This document shows, piece after piece, positions 25,686 through 34,230 of a stretch of DNA of 64,000 bases. Under the pieces are notes generated by a model. The model ran no database searches. It was not told the origin of the DNA and was given only the letters and a program-made list of their open reading frames with translations. This DNA comes from Solirubrobacter pauli (GTDB lineage: Bacteria > Actinomycetota > Thermoleophilia > Solirubrobacterales > Solirubrobacteraceae). Both the position numbers and the translations under genes were made by a program. Position 1 is the stretch's first letter. Each line of letters opens with the position of its first letter. Location of the stretch: the NCBI RefSeq assembly GCF_003633755.1, contig NZ_RBIL01000002.1, forward strand, positions 124,001 to 188,000, in the 5' to 3' direction.

Positions 25686-26441
25686 TCAGCCCCGCGCCGC
25701 GGCCTGCAGCTGCGTGATCGCGGCCCGGATCACGCGTGAGACGTGCATCTGCGAGAGGCCGACGCGCTCGCCGATCTCGGTCTGCGTGAGGTCCTCGTGG
25801 AAGCGCAGGCGGAGGATGAGCTCGTCGCGCTCGCACAGGGAGCGGAGGAGGCCGTCCAGCAGCGCGGCCTGCTCGGCGGTCTCGTAGGCGGGTTCGTCGA
25901 CGGCGAACAGCGCGCCGATCGACTCGGAGCCGTCGTCTCCGGTCGTCGGCTGGTCGAGCGAGACGGCGCGCCGGGCGGTGACGGCCTGACGGGCCTCGAG
26001 GACGGCCTCCACCGTGTGGTTCGTGCGGTCGGCCAGCTCGCTCGCCGTCGGTGCGCGGCCGAGCTCGGCCGTCAGGTCGGCCGTCGCGCGGTCGAGGTGG
26101 AGGTAGGTCTCCTGCAGGTCGCGCGGGACGCGGACCGACCAGGCGTGGTCGCGCAGATAGCGCTTGACCTCGCCGGCGATCGTCGGGACGGCGAGCGACG
26201 AGAAGGCCAGCCCGCGACCGGGGTCGAAGCGGTCGACGGCTTTCACAAGGCCCATCGCCGCCACCTGCTCGAGGTCGTCGAGCTCGGCGGCCGGGAGGTA
26301 GCGACGCGCGATCTGGCGGGCGAGCGGCATGAAGCGCTCGACGATCGCGTCGCGTGCGGCGGGTGTGCGCTCACGTGCGAGCCGCGCGAACAGCGCGTGC
26401 TCCTCGGCACGTCGGCTGCGGGGATGCGTGGGGTGCGTCAA
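25686..26441 (-). CDS. SigB/SigF/SigG-type RNA polymerase sigma factor
   Basis: A 251-residue group 3 sigma factor for general stress or developmental control. Region 2 spans about 28-95 (DLEQVAAMGLVKAVDRFDPGRG), region 3 about 100-165, and region 4 about 195-245 with the helix-turn-helix LTQTEIGERVGLSQMHVSRVIR. It starts with TTG, the first start codon available in the frame. A promoter-like sequence of its own class lies 39-66 bases upstream (26480-26507), so it probably amplifies its own expression. The gene directly upstream encodes a SpoIIE-type phosphatase, the usual activator of this sigma class through an anti-anti-sigma; no anti-sigma gene is adjacent. Confidence 0.92.
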   Translation of the reverse strand: MTHPTHPRSRRAEEHALFARLARERTPAARDAIVERFMPLARQIARRYLPAAELDDLEQVAAMGLVKAVDRFDPGRGLAFSSLAVPTIAGEVKRYLRDHAWSVRVPRDLQETYLHLDRATADLTAELGRAPTASELADRTNHTVEAVLEARQAVTARRAVSLDQPTTGDDGSESIGALFAVDEPAYETAEQAALLDGLLRSLCERDELILRLRFHEDLTQTEIGERVGLSQMHVSRVIRAAITQLQAAARG

Positions 26442-26479
26442 GTGGGGCTCACAACGGCGGGGGACGACTCCCGCCCTGC

Positions 26480-26507
26480 TTACCCCGGTCGTGGAACATC
26501 GGCAAAC
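26480..26507 (-). promoter_or_regulatory. SigB/F-type promoter upstream of the sigma gene
   Basis: On the minus strand GTTT (26504-26507) and GGGTAA (26480-26485) are separated by 18 bases; the class consensus is GTTT, about 15-17 bases, GGGTA. Spacing is one base long. The position, about 39 bases ahead of the sigma start codon, fits an autoregulated promoter. Confidence 0.5.
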
Positions 26508-26554
26508 GACATGGGACAGTTATCGGGACGAGCTGTCCCGGACGTGGGACAACG

Positions 26555-27933
26555 TCACTCCACGGCGAGGCAGACGACGGTCGCGTCGTCGCGCAGCCCG
26601 TCGCCCGTGGCGGCGAGCACGGCACGGTGCACCTGGCGCACCGTGTCGGCCGCGGAGCCGCGCTCGGAGCGCAGCGCCGCCGCCGCGACGCCCGCTTGCC
26701 CGAGGCCCGCCTGGCCCTCGCCCGAGTCGAACACCCCGTCCGAGCACAGCACGAGCCGGTCGCCGGGAGCGAGCGTCGTCGTCAACTCGGAAGGACGCGG
26801 GCTCGCGCGGCCGCCGAGCCCGCGGCGGACCGCGATGTCGAGCGTCTCGACCTCGCGGCTGGCGGGATCACCATCGGCGGGAGGTGCCCGCAGTTGACGA
26901 CCTCCAGCAGGAACGTGGCGGGGTCCCAGCGCGCGACGAGCGCGGTCATCTCCGCCGCGGGGCCGGGCATCTCGCGCAGCGTGCGGTGCATGAGCATCAG
27001 CGCGTCCTGCGCCGTCCCGCCGCTGCGGCGGCTCGCCCGCAGCGCCCCGAGCGCGACCGCGCTGCTGGCCGCGGCGCGCGTGCTCGGCCCGAGCCCGTCG
27101 GCGAGCGTGATCCACACGCCGTCCAGGTTCTCGACGATGTCGAACCAGTCGCCGGCCACCTCGTAGCTCGGCAGCACGTTCCCGGCCACCTCGCCGCCGG
27201 AGATGCGCGAGATGCGCGGCGGCAGCAGGCTCTGCTGGATCTCCGCCGCGGCTCGCGGCTGCTTGCGCCGCTGCCCGCGCGCGAACGTGTCCGTGTAGCG
27301 GTCGGCGAGCGTGATCGCGGCGGCCGCCTGGCGCGCGATCTCCGCGAGCGGCCGGCGCGGCCGGCCGAGCGTGAGCATCACACCCGTCGCCCGCCCGCGC
27401 AGCCACAGCGGTACCACCTCGATCCCCGGGCGATCCGCCAGCGCCGCGCGCAGCTGCGACAGTCCGTCGGAGTCGAGCTCCGGGCCGACCGCGAGCGGCG
27501 CCTCGATCCGCTCGGGCAGCCGCTCCGGCCCGGCCACCCGCAGCAGGTGCGAGCCGTCGATGTCGAGCACGTACAGCGCGAGCGGCACGTCGGCGATCCG
27601 CTGCGCCTCCGCCACCAGCTGCTCGGGCAGCACCGGCGGGGCGACGACGTCGAACACGTGGATGCCCTCCAGCGGCACCGGGCGCTCGCGACCCAGGTGC
27701 CCGGGCGGCAGCGGATGCTCGGACGGCTCGTCCGCCTCGCGCGGACGGTGCGCCTGCGCGGCGCGCAGCAGGCTCTCGCGGTCCGGGAAGTGCCGGTACA
27801 GCGTCGAGCGCGAGACTCCGGCGGCGGCCGCCACGTCGGCGACGGGCGCGGTCGGCGACTGCTCGAGCAGCCGACGGCTCGCCTCGATGATCCGCACGCG
27901 GGTGCGTTCCGCGTCGGCGCGGTTGGAGGGCAT
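26555..27933 (-). CDS. TetR-HTH / GAF-like / SpoIIE phosphatase fusion, interrupted by a frameshift near 26870
   Basis: The N-terminal 60 residues are a TetR-type helix-turn-helix (ADVAAAAGVSRSTLYRHFPDRESLL). Residues about 95-235 look like a GAF sensor, and from about 260 a SpoIIE/PP2C serine phosphatase begins (QQSLLPP, then AGDWFDIV and ADGLGPS). The frame runs to NCGHLPPM (about residue 355), then reads nonsense and stops at 26782. The rest of the phosphatase (EVETLDIAVRRG, APGDRLVLCSDGVFDSGE, DDATVVCLAVE) continues in the next frame to 26555. Inserting one base near 26870-26876 restores one 459-residue protein. Either a one-base deletion has broken the gene or the base was lost in sequencing. 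It lies 113 bases upstream of the SigB/F-type gene on the same strand. Confidence 0.8.
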
Positions 27934-27993
27934 GCGGGGCACTGCGGAAGCAGTGTCGCAAGCCGAGCTCGAGCGAACGCGCAGTTCGGCTCG

Positions 27994-27999
27994 TAAGGT
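27994..27999 (+). promoter_or_regulatory. -10 box of a leaderless promoter for the beta-lactamase-like gene
   Basis: TAAGGT, seven bases before the GTG at 28007. It supports that GTG over one at 27998, which would lie inside the box. Confidence 0.5.
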
Positions 28000-28006
28000 G
28001 CAGCGC

Positions 28007-29083
28007 GTGCGGCGGCGGTGGCGCATCCCGGTGGCGGCGGCGACCACGCTGCTCGTCATGGCCGTGGGCGCGGTCTGGTGGCGCTCGCGCCCGCCCGCCT
28101 TCCGGCCGCCGGCGAGCGTCTCGGCGCTGGCCCGCGAGATCGACCGCACCGTGCCCGCGTCCCTGCGTGCGCACCGGGTCCCCGGCGCGTCCGTCGCGGT
28201 CGTCCACCGGGGCCGCGTGGTCTGGACCGGCGCCTACGGAGCGGCCGACGAGCGCACCCCGATGCGCCCGGACACCGTAATGCAGGTCGCGTCGGTGTCG
28301 AAGACCGTGGCGGCGTACGCGCTCGTGCGCCTCGCGGGTGCCGGCACGCTGCCGCTGGACGCGCCGATCGAGCGCTTCACCGGCACCTGGCGCCTGCCGG
28401 CGTCGCGGTTCGACGCGCGTGCGGTGACGCTGCGGCGGCTGCTCAGCCACACGGCCGGCCTGAACGTGGACGGCTATCCCGGGCTGGCGCCGGACGTTCC
28501 GGTGCCCTCGACCCGGGCGTCGCTGGACGGCGCGTCGGGCGTGGGGAAGGTGCGCATCGTCGACGAGCCCGGAAGCGGCTGGCGCTACTCGGGCGGCGGC
28601 TACACGGTCGCGCAGCTCGCGGCCGAGACGGCGACCGGCCGGCCGTTCGCGGAGATCGTCGAGCGCGAGGTGCTGCGCCCGGCGGAGATGACGCGCACCG
28701 GCTTCACCTGCGACGGCGTCGCTCGCGGCCACGACGGCACGGGTGCGCCCGTGCCGCGCTACCGGTTCGCCGAGCAGGCGGCCGGCGGCCTGTGCTCCAC
28801 GGCCCCCGACCTCGCGCGCTTCTCGGCGCTGCTGATGCGCGGCGGACCGGTCGCGCACGCCATGGGCGTGCCCGCCGCCGCGACGGACGGGAGCTACGGC
28901 CTGGGCCTGCACACCGAGCGCACGCGCGACGGCGGGCGCCGGCTGTGGCACGACGGCTCCAATCGCGGCTGGCGCTCGCGCATCGAGGTCTTCCCGGACG
29001 ACGGCTGGGCGCTCGTCGTGCTCACCAACGGCGACCACGGGAACGACGTCATCGCCGACGTGCGGCGGCTGATCCTCCGCTGA
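28007..29083 (+). CDS. Serine beta-lactamase / penicillin-binding-protein-like hydrolase (class C fold)
   Basis: A 358-residue exported or membrane-anchored serine hydrolase of the beta-lactamase/esterase/D-Ala carboxypeptidase superfamily. A hydrophobic segment (about residues 7-25) leads. The catalytic SxxK is SVSK near residue 97-100, the second motif is YSG near 193-195 (Y-S-G in place of Y-x-N), and the third is HDG near 319-321. This set is common in esterases and peptidases of the family, so true beta-lactamase activity is uncertain. It is divergent from the phosphatase gene and followed after 44 bases by a VanX-like dipeptidase, so both may act on D-Ala-containing peptides. Confidence 0.85.
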   Translation: MRRRWRIPVAAATTLLVMAVGAVWWRSRPPAFRPPASVSALAREIDRTVPASLRAHRVPGASVAVVHRGRVVWTGAYGAADERTPMRPDTVMQVASVSKTVAAYALVRLAGAGTLPLDAPIERFTGTWRLPASRFDARAVTLRRLLSHTAGLNVDGYPGLAPDVPVPSTRASLDGASGVGKVRIVDEPGSGWRYSGGGYTVAQLAAETATGRPFAEIVEREVLRPAEMTRTGFTCDGVARGHDGTGAPVPRYRFAEQAAGGLCSTAPDLARFSALLMRGGPVAHAMGVPAAATDGSYGLGLHTERTRDGGRRLWHDGSNRGWRSRIEVFPDDGWALVVLTNGDHGNDVIADVRRLILR

Positions 29084-29127
29084 CGCGCGAGGACTGCGCA
29101 GCGCGCGCGGGTGGGTACGACGCCGGC

Positions 29128-29898
29128 ATGCGCCTTCGTCTTCTGCTCGCCACCGCGCTGCTCGCCGTGGCCGTGCCCGCAGGCCCGGCCGTGGGCCAGA
29201 CGCCGACCGCGCCGCCCGGCGCCTACGTCGACCTGCACGACGCGGCGCCGACGATCGTGATCGAGATGCGGTACCGGACCACGCACAACTTCCTGGGCCG
29301 GCGGGTGCCCGGCTACCGCGAGAGCACGTGCATCCTCACCCGGCAGGCGGCCGAGGCGCTCGCACGCGTGCAGGCGCAGGTGGCCGCGGACGGGTACACG
29401 CTCAAGGTCTACGACTGCTACCGGCCGCAGCGGTCGGTGGACGCGTTCGTCGCCTGGGCGAAGGACCTCGACGACACGCGCATGCGGGCCGAGTTCTACC
29501 CGCGCGTGCGCAAGAGCCGGCTGTTCAAGGACGGCTACATCGCGGAGCAGTCGGGGCATAGCCGCGGCAGCACCGTCGACCTGACGCTCGTGCGCACACC
29601 GCCGCGGCGGCAGGAGACGTACACGCGCGGCGACCGCCTGCGCGACTGCACGGCGAAGGCGCGCTTCCGCGACAACTCGCTCGACATGGGCACCGGCTAC
29701 GACTGCTTCGACCCGCTCTCGCACACGTTCAACGGGCGCGTGAAGGGCAAGCAGCGGGCGAACCGCCTGCGGCTCCGCGCCCCGATGATCGCGGCCGGCT
29801 TCAAGGGCCTCAAAGAGGAGTGGTGGCACTTCACGCTGCGCGACGAGCCGTTCCCGGAGACCTTCTTCGACTTCCCGGTCGAGCGCGCGGCGCTGTAG
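29128..29898 (+). CDS. Secreted M15 D-alanyl-D-alanine dipeptidase (VanX/DdpX-like)
   Basis: A zinc peptidase of 256 residues with a signal peptide (cut near residue 23, VGQ). The zinc ligands are in SGHSRGSTVDL (His and Asp, about residues 142-152) and EEWWHF (Glu base and His ligand, about 231-236), the VanX pattern. Being secreted, it more likely recycles or trims wall peptides than confers vancomycin resistance; there is no vanH or vanA ligase nearby. It follows the beta-lactamase-like gene in the same direction. Confidence 0.9.
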   Translation: MRLRLLLATALLAVAVPAGPAVGQTPTAPPGAYVDLHDAAPTIVIEMRYRTTHNFLGRRVPGYRESTCILTRQAAEALARVQAQVAADGYTLKVYDCYRPQRSVDAFVAWAKDLDDTRMRAEFYPRVRKSRLFKDGYIAEQSGHSRGSTVDLTLVRTPPRRQETYTRGDRLRDCTAKARFRDNSLDMGTGYDCFDPLSHTFNGRVKGKQRANRLRLRAPMIAAGFKGLKEEWWHFTLRDEPFPETFFDFPVERAAL

Positions 29899-29975
29899 CC
29901 GCTGGCGGTTTCTCGCCACGACGGGTCGAGAGAGCACGACAGCGCTCGCGCGGCGCGGCCGGGACACTCGCTCGC

Positions 29976-30803
29976 ATGCTCTCTCGCTCCCTCCTCAAGC
30001 GCGTCGCCCAGGCGTTCGGCGCGGTCCCGCCCGGCGTCGTGTACGACGCGGAGACGCTCGAGCTCGTGGCCGAGCTGTCCGCCGGCGGGCGCGGCGGTGA
30101 CCTGGTGGCCAGCGCCGATGGCGTCTGGTTCGCCACGCCCGGCGACCGGTCGCTGACGCACGTCGGCCGCGACGGGCAGACGCTCATGCACGTCGAGCTG
30201 CCCGCTCTTCCGAAGCAGCTCGCGCTCGACGCCGACCGGCCGCTCGTGCTCTGCGACGACGGCCGGCTGCTCCGCGTCGACCCCGTGACCGGACGGATCG
30301 GCGACGACCGGCTCGCGCCGCCCGGGACGACCGCGGTGGCGGCGGAGCACGGATGCGTCTGGGTGCTGATGACCGACGAGGGCCAGGCGGACGGCTGGCA
30401 GCTGACGCTCGCGCAGCTTCACCCGGCGACGTTCTCCGTCACGCAGACGGTCACGCTCGGCCGGAGCCGCTTCTTCGACGGCCCGCAGATGCGCGACGGC
30501 ACCGTCAACGTGCTGCACGAGGCGACGCCCGGTGCGATGGGGTACGCGTCGTTCGACGCCGTCAGCGGCGCCGAACGACCCACCCCCGGAGAGCTCCTGC
30601 GCGTCCGCGGCATCGGCGAGCGCGGCGGCGTGCGCTGGGTGCACGACGACGGTCACCTGCGCCGGCTCGACGCCGTGACCGGGCAGGAGCTGAGCTCCGG
30701 GCGCCTGGGCGTCCCGCGCGCCGGCAGCTTCCTGCTCGCGCACGGCCGGATCTGGGCGCTCGCGTGGAGTCCGTCGACCTGGAACAGCGCCGCGGAGGTG
30801 TGA
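29976..30803 (+). CDS. Unknown protein, probable beta-propeller
   Basis: A 275-residue protein without a recognised family. It is built of short repeats such as GDLVASADGVWFATPGD, ADRPLVLCDDGRLLRVDPVTG and GGVRWVHDDGHLRRLDAVTG, spaced about 40-50 residues, the look of a WD40/PQQ-like propeller. There is no signal peptide. Start chosen at the ATG 29976, which puts a basic helix before the first blade. Ends four bases before the convergent small secreted-protein gene. No function can be proposed. Confidence 0.6.
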   Translation: MLSRSLLKRVAQAFGAVPPGVVYDAETLELVAELSAGGRGGDLVASADGVWFATPGDRSLTHVGRDGQTLMHVELPALPKQLALDADRPLVLCDDGRLLRVDPVTGRIGDDRLAPPGTTAVAAEHGCVWVLMTDEGQADGWQLTLAQLHPATFSVTQTVTLGRSRFFDGPQMRDGTVNVLHEATPGAMGYASFDAVSGAERPTPGELLRVRGIGERGGVRWVHDDGHLRRLDAVTGQELSSGRLGVPRAGSFLLAHGRIWALAWSPSTWNSAAEV

Positions 30804-30806
30804 CGC

Positions 30807-31184
30807 CTACCGGCCGTCGGTGCCCGGGACGGTGCCGCTCACGGTCGTGGTCGCGGAGACCGAGTAGACGGGCGGCGGCGTGTAGCCGGCCGGCGCCGCG
30901 GCGACGGCGGCCGCCCACAGCTCGACGGCCTCCAGGTAGGTCACGTTGTAGAAGACGTAGCCGCCGATCGCGTGGACCGACGTGACGGTGGCCGCCGAGG
31001 TGGTCGGCGCCGGCGTCGTGGCGGCGGTGGCGGGGGACGTCGTCGCCGCCTTCGTCCAGGTGGCGCGCTTGCCCTTGACCGGAGCAGCAGAGGCGGTGCC
31101 CGCGGCGAACGGGACGGCGAGGACGGCGAGGGCGACAGCGGCGAGGTGACGGGGCTTGACGGTGAAGCGGGGCTTGGTGTTCAT
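30807..31184 (-). CDS. Small secreted protein, Ala/Thr-rich, unknown
   Basis: A 125-residue protein with a clear signal peptide (about residues 1-33, ending ASA). The mature part starts with a Thr/Ala/Pro-rich low-complexity stretch (about 45-70) and then a short ordered region (GGYVFYNVTYLEAVELWAAA). No family recognised. The upstream 135 bases (31185-31319) are less GC-rich than average and hold an inverted repeat AATGTT/AACATT at 31227-31247 that might be an operator. Confidence 0.6.
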   Translation of the reverse strand: MNTKPRFTVKPRHLAAVALAVLAVPFAAGTASAAPVKGKRATWTKAATTSPATAATTPAPTTSAATVTSVHAIGGYVFYNVTYLEAVELWAAAVAAAPAGYTPPPVYSVSATTTVSGTVPGTDGR

Positions 31185-31319
31185 GCCCTATGCGTCGGCA
31201 TCCGCGGCGCACTCCGTGACGGCCAAAATGTTGTTCATAGGAACATTGGTCACCCCCGTAACAACCCGGATAACCCCGCCTCACAGCCCCTGATTTCGGC
31301 GCTATAGAGTGCGCGCCCG

Positions 31320-31850
31320 ATGGCCCGCTTTCTGCTCCTGCCCGAGGACGAGCTCGCGCTGATCGCGCATCTGCTGGAGGCGGAGTCGCTGACGCGCCTG
31401 GCGCACGACGACCTCGCGTACGGCCCGCCGGTGGTCGGGCTCCCGGCGGCGCCGCTGCCGCTTCCGGACACGCCGCAGCCGTTCACGTTCTGGGTCCCCG
31501 CGCTCGGCGAGCTGCGCACGCGGGACGGCCGATCGCTGCTCGACCGCGAGCGCTCGCCGATCCTCACGTGGCAGCGGTCCAGCTGGCACCCGAGCGGGGC
31601 GTTGCGCCCCGGCCGGCTCACCGCCCAGGCCCGCCCGCGCAAGGACCAGCCGAAGGCGCTGCTGCGCGTGCACGAGGGCGTGGAGCGCTGGATGAAGCGC
31701 GAGGGCACGAAGCTCAACCCGTTCGACCACGCGCCGGACGATCCGCCGCTCGAGCGCCCGGAGCACGAGCGGCCGTTCGCGGTCTTCGCGCTCCCGCACG
31801 CCGGTCGGTGGGTGCGCGAAGGCGGGTCGATCTGGCCGTGGGACGGCTGA
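31320..31850 (+). CDS. Conserved-looking protein of unknown function
   Basis: A 176-residue soluble protein, not recognised. It is rich in Pro, Arg and Trp, begins MARFLLLPEDELALIAHLLE, and has a central FTFWVPALGELRTRDG. It has no signal peptide or membrane helix. TATAGAGT 10-17 bases upstream of the ATG looks like a -10 region with almost no leader. It precedes the ECF sigma gene by 49 bases in the same direction, without evident link. Confidence 0.6.
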   Translation: MARFLLLPEDELALIAHLLEAESLTRLAHDDLAYGPPVVGLPAAPLPLPDTPQPFTFWVPALGELRTRDGRSLLDRERSPILTWQRSSWHPSGALRPGRLTAQARPRKDQPKALLRVHEGVERWMKREGTKLNPFDHAPDDPPLERPEHERPFAVFALPHAGRWVREGGSIWPWDG

Positions 31851-31899
31851 CGGGCACGCGGGTGTCACACGTGGGTGACCTGCGCCGAAGTCCCTGGTG

Positions 31900-32457
31900 A
31901 TGGATGATCGAGCCACCGACGAGCAGCTGCTGGTCGCCGCGCGGGAGGACGCCGACGCGTTCGCGCGCTTCTATCGCCTTCACGCGGGCGCGCTGCTCGG
32001 GTTCCTGGTGCGCAGGCTGCGCGATCCGGAGCTGGCCGCGGACGTGTGCGCCGAGACGTTCGCCGTCGCGCTGCTGGACGTGCACCGCTTCGACCCCGAG
32101 CGCGGCCCGGCCACCGCGTGGCTGTACGGCATCGCGCGGCACAAGCTGGCCGACGCGCTCCGCCGGGGCCGGGCGGAGGACCGCGCGCGCCGGCGCCTCG
32201 GCATTCCGCGGCTGGAGCTGACCGACGAGGCGATCGAGCGGGTCGAGGCGCTCGCCGGCGTCGACGCCGCGCGCCTGGACGCCGTCTTCGGCGCCCTTCC
32301 CGAGGCGCAGCAGGAAGCCGTCCGCGCGCGCGTCCTGCACGAGCACAGCTACGCCGAGATCGCGGCGGCGCAGCACACGACCGAGGCCAACGTCCGCCAG
32401 CGCGTCAAGCGCGGGCTCGCCCGGCTCCGCCGCGACCTGCAGGAGGACCCCCGATGA
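31900..32457 (+). CDS. ECF sigma factor (sigma-70 family)
   Basis: A 185-residue extracytoplasmic-function sigma factor. Region 2 is at about 12-80 (DPELAADVCAETFAVALLDVHRF and the WLYGIARHKLADALRR helix) and region 4 at about 128-180 (LPEAQQEAVRARVLHEHSYAEIAAAQ then a KRGLARLRR helix). It overlaps the next gene by four bases (ATGA); in ECF loci this partner is normally the anti-sigma factor. The start is the ATG at 31900, with a GTG just before it. Confidence 0.9.
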   Translation: MDDRATDEQLLVAAREDADAFARFYRLHAGALLGFLVRRLRDPELAADVCAETFAVALLDVHRFDPERGPATAWLYGIARHKLADALRRGRAEDRARRRLGIPRLELTDEAIERVEALAGVDAARLDAVFGALPEAQQEAVRARVLHEHSYAEIAAAQHTTEANVRQRVKRGLARLRRDLQEDPR

Positions 32458-33224
32458 GGACCGACGACTTCCTGACCGACTACGAGCGCGTGCTGCGGGA
32501 AGCCGCCGGGCGACGGCCGCGGAGGGCACCGGCGCCGCGACGGATCGCCCGCGCGAGCGTGGCGTTGGCCGCGCTTGCCGCGGTGGTCGCCGCGGTCATC
32601 CTCGTCCCGGGGCGCGGCGGTGCCGGCCCGGCCACGGACGAGCGCCCGGTGCCGACCGCGACGGCGTCGCCACCGGTCGTCGCGACCCCGACGCCCGGTG
32701 ACGATCCCTACCGCGGCGCGCCCGACAGCCAGATCGTCGCCGCCACCGCGCCGATCCCCGGCAGCCAGGACGTGGCGGGGATCCTCACGTACCGCAGCGC
32801 CGGCGGGAAGGCATGCCTCGCCGCCGGGTACGTCGTGGACGCCCGTGTCGGACGCTACGGCCGCGACGGGCGCTTCACGCCACTCGACGCCGCCGACGCG
32901 CCCGGCTCCTGCGGCGACATCCGGGAGAACCTCGCCGACTTCGGGGGCGTCGTGCTCGGCCGCAACGACGTCGTGCCCGGCACCTCCCGGCGTGCGCAAG
33001 CCATCGTCCACGGGCTGGTGGCGTCGCGCTCGACGCGCGTCACCGTCACCTGGCGCGACGGGGAGCGCGCGCGGGCCAGGGTCGCGCCCACGCGGGCCCC
33101 GGAGGACCTCGACGGCGCGACGGGTGCGTTCGTGCTCGCGGGCCGGCCGGGTGTGGAGCTCCGCGGCGCGACGGTCGAGCTCACGGCTCCGGACGGCACG
33201 GTGCTGCACCGGTTCGAGCTCTAG
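32454..33224 (+). CDS. Single-pass membrane protein coupled to the ECF sigma gene, probable anti-sigma factor
   Basis: A 256-residue protein with a short cytoplasmic N-terminus (about 1-30), one transmembrane segment (about 34-50), a Pro/Thr-rich linker (about 58-85) and an extracellular domain of about 165 residues with two Cys. The layout and the four-base overlap with the sigma gene fit an anti-sigma factor, but the cytoplasmic part lacks the zinc-binding HxxxCxxC motif and is very short, so the sigma-binding element is atypical. The external domain is unrecognised and may be the sensor. Confidence 0.65.
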   Translation: MRTDDFLTDYERVLREAAGRRPRRAPAPRRIARASVALAALAAVVAAVILVPGRGGAGPATDERPVPTATASPPVVATPTPGDDPYRGAPDSQIVAATAPIPGSQDVAGILTYRSAGGKACLAAGYVVDARVGRYGRDGRFTPLDAADAPGSCGDIRENLADFGGVVLGRNDVVPGTSRRAQAIVHGLVASRSTRVTVTWRDGERARARVAPTRAPEDLDGATGAFVLAGRPGVELRGATVELTAPDGTVLHRFEL

Positions 33225-33290
33225 CCGCGAGGGTCAAGGCGCCGCCCCGCGATGACGCCCGACGAGCTGTGCCGGTTCGCGGCCGAGCGG

Positions 33291-34175
33291 TCAGCCCGCG
33301 TCCAGGGCCGCGAGCTCGTCGGGCGAGAGCTCGAGGTCGGCGGCGGCCGCTGAGTCCGTGATCGACTGCGGGCGCTTGGCCCCGGGGATCGGGATCACGC
33401 ACTCGGACTGGGCGAGCTCCCACGCGAGCGCGACCTGCTGGGCGCTGACGCCGTGGTCGTCGGCGACCGCCTTGAACGCGGGGTGCTTGTCGGCCAGGCC
33501 TTTGGCGCTGGTGAGCCCGCCGAGCGGCGACCAGGGCAGGAAGGCGAGGCCGAGCTCCTCGCACACGTCGATCTCGGGCCGGCTCGAGCGGAAGGCGGGC
33601 GAGAACTCGTTCTGGACGCTCACGAGCGCAGGGCCGAGGACCGAGTGCGCGAGGCGGATCTGGTCGGGGTTGGCGTTCGAGAGCCCGACCATCCGGACCT
33701 TGCCGGAGTCGGAGATCTCCTTCAACGTCCCGACGACCTCGGCGTAGTCGCGCTTGGGGTCGGGACGGTGGTGCTGCCAGAGCGCGATCTGGTCGACGCC
33801 CAGCCGCTGCAGCGACGCGTCGACCGCCGCCCGCAGGTGCTCCGGCGAGCTGTCGGTGTCCCAGCCGCCGCCGTCGGTCCGGGTATGGCCGCCCTTGGTG
33901 GCGAGGAACACCTCCGAGCGCAGGCCGAGCTCGTCGAGCAGGCCGGCGATCAGCTGCTCGTTCTCGCCCTGCGCCTTGGCGCCGAGCTCGTCCCCGGGGC
34001 CGTAGGCGTCGGCGGTGTCGAAGAGGCGCACGCCCGCGTCGACGGCCGCGCGGACGGTCGCCGCGAGCTGCTCGCGGGGCTGCGTGCCGGTCTGGTCGAA
34101 CGTCATCAGGCCGAGGCCGATCGCGCCCACGCGCTCCCGGCCGACGGTGTCGTTGCCGATCTCTCGAGTCTTCAT
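33291..34175 (-). CDS. Aldo/keto reductase
   Basis: An NADPH-dependent aldo/keto reductase, 294 residues. The catalytic tetrad is visible as Asp and Tyr in FDTADAYGPGDE (about 50-61), Lys in FLATKGG (about 91-97) and His in LWQHHRPD (about 131-138). The C-terminal cofactor motif IPIPGAKRPQSI is near 262-273. Substrate unknown. AAGGAC upstream of the ATG serves as ribosome binding site. It is divergent from the exonuclease III gene across 67 bases. Confidence 0.9.
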   Translation of the reverse strand: MKTREIGNDTVGRERVGAIGLGLMTFDQTGTQPREQLAATVRAAVDAGVRLFDTADAYGPGDELGAKAQGENEQLIAGLLDELGLRSEVFLATKGGHTRTDGGGWDTDSSPEHLRAAVDASLQRLGVDQIALWQHHRPDPKRDYAEVVGTLKEISDSGKVRMVGLSNANPDQIRLAHSVLGPALVSVQNEFSPAFRSSRPEIDVCEELGLAFLPWSPLGGLTSAKGLADKHPAFKAVADDHGVSAQQVALAWELAQSECVIPIPGAKRPQSITDSAAAADLELSPDELAALDAG

Positions 34176-34230
34176 CGATGGGTGTCCTTCCCCACAGCGG
34201 CCGCGGGCACGCCGGGCACGGCGCGCCGCG

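Noticed and set aside
29128-29898. VanX-type gene as part of a vancomycin resistance cluster
   Set aside because: No vanH, D-Ala-D-Lac ligase or VanRS genes are present, and the protein is secreted.
31227-31247. AATGTT/AACATT inverted repeat upstream of the small secreted-protein gene
   Set aside because: Six-base arms in an AT-richer stretch are weak evidence; noted with the gene but not called as an operator.
33252-33353. Short frame starting MTPDELCRFAAERS between the ECF partner gene and the aldo/keto reductase gene
   Set aside because: Its second half is the antisense of the aldo/keto reductase C-terminus. The first half might be a gene scrap, but 16 residues are not enough to say.
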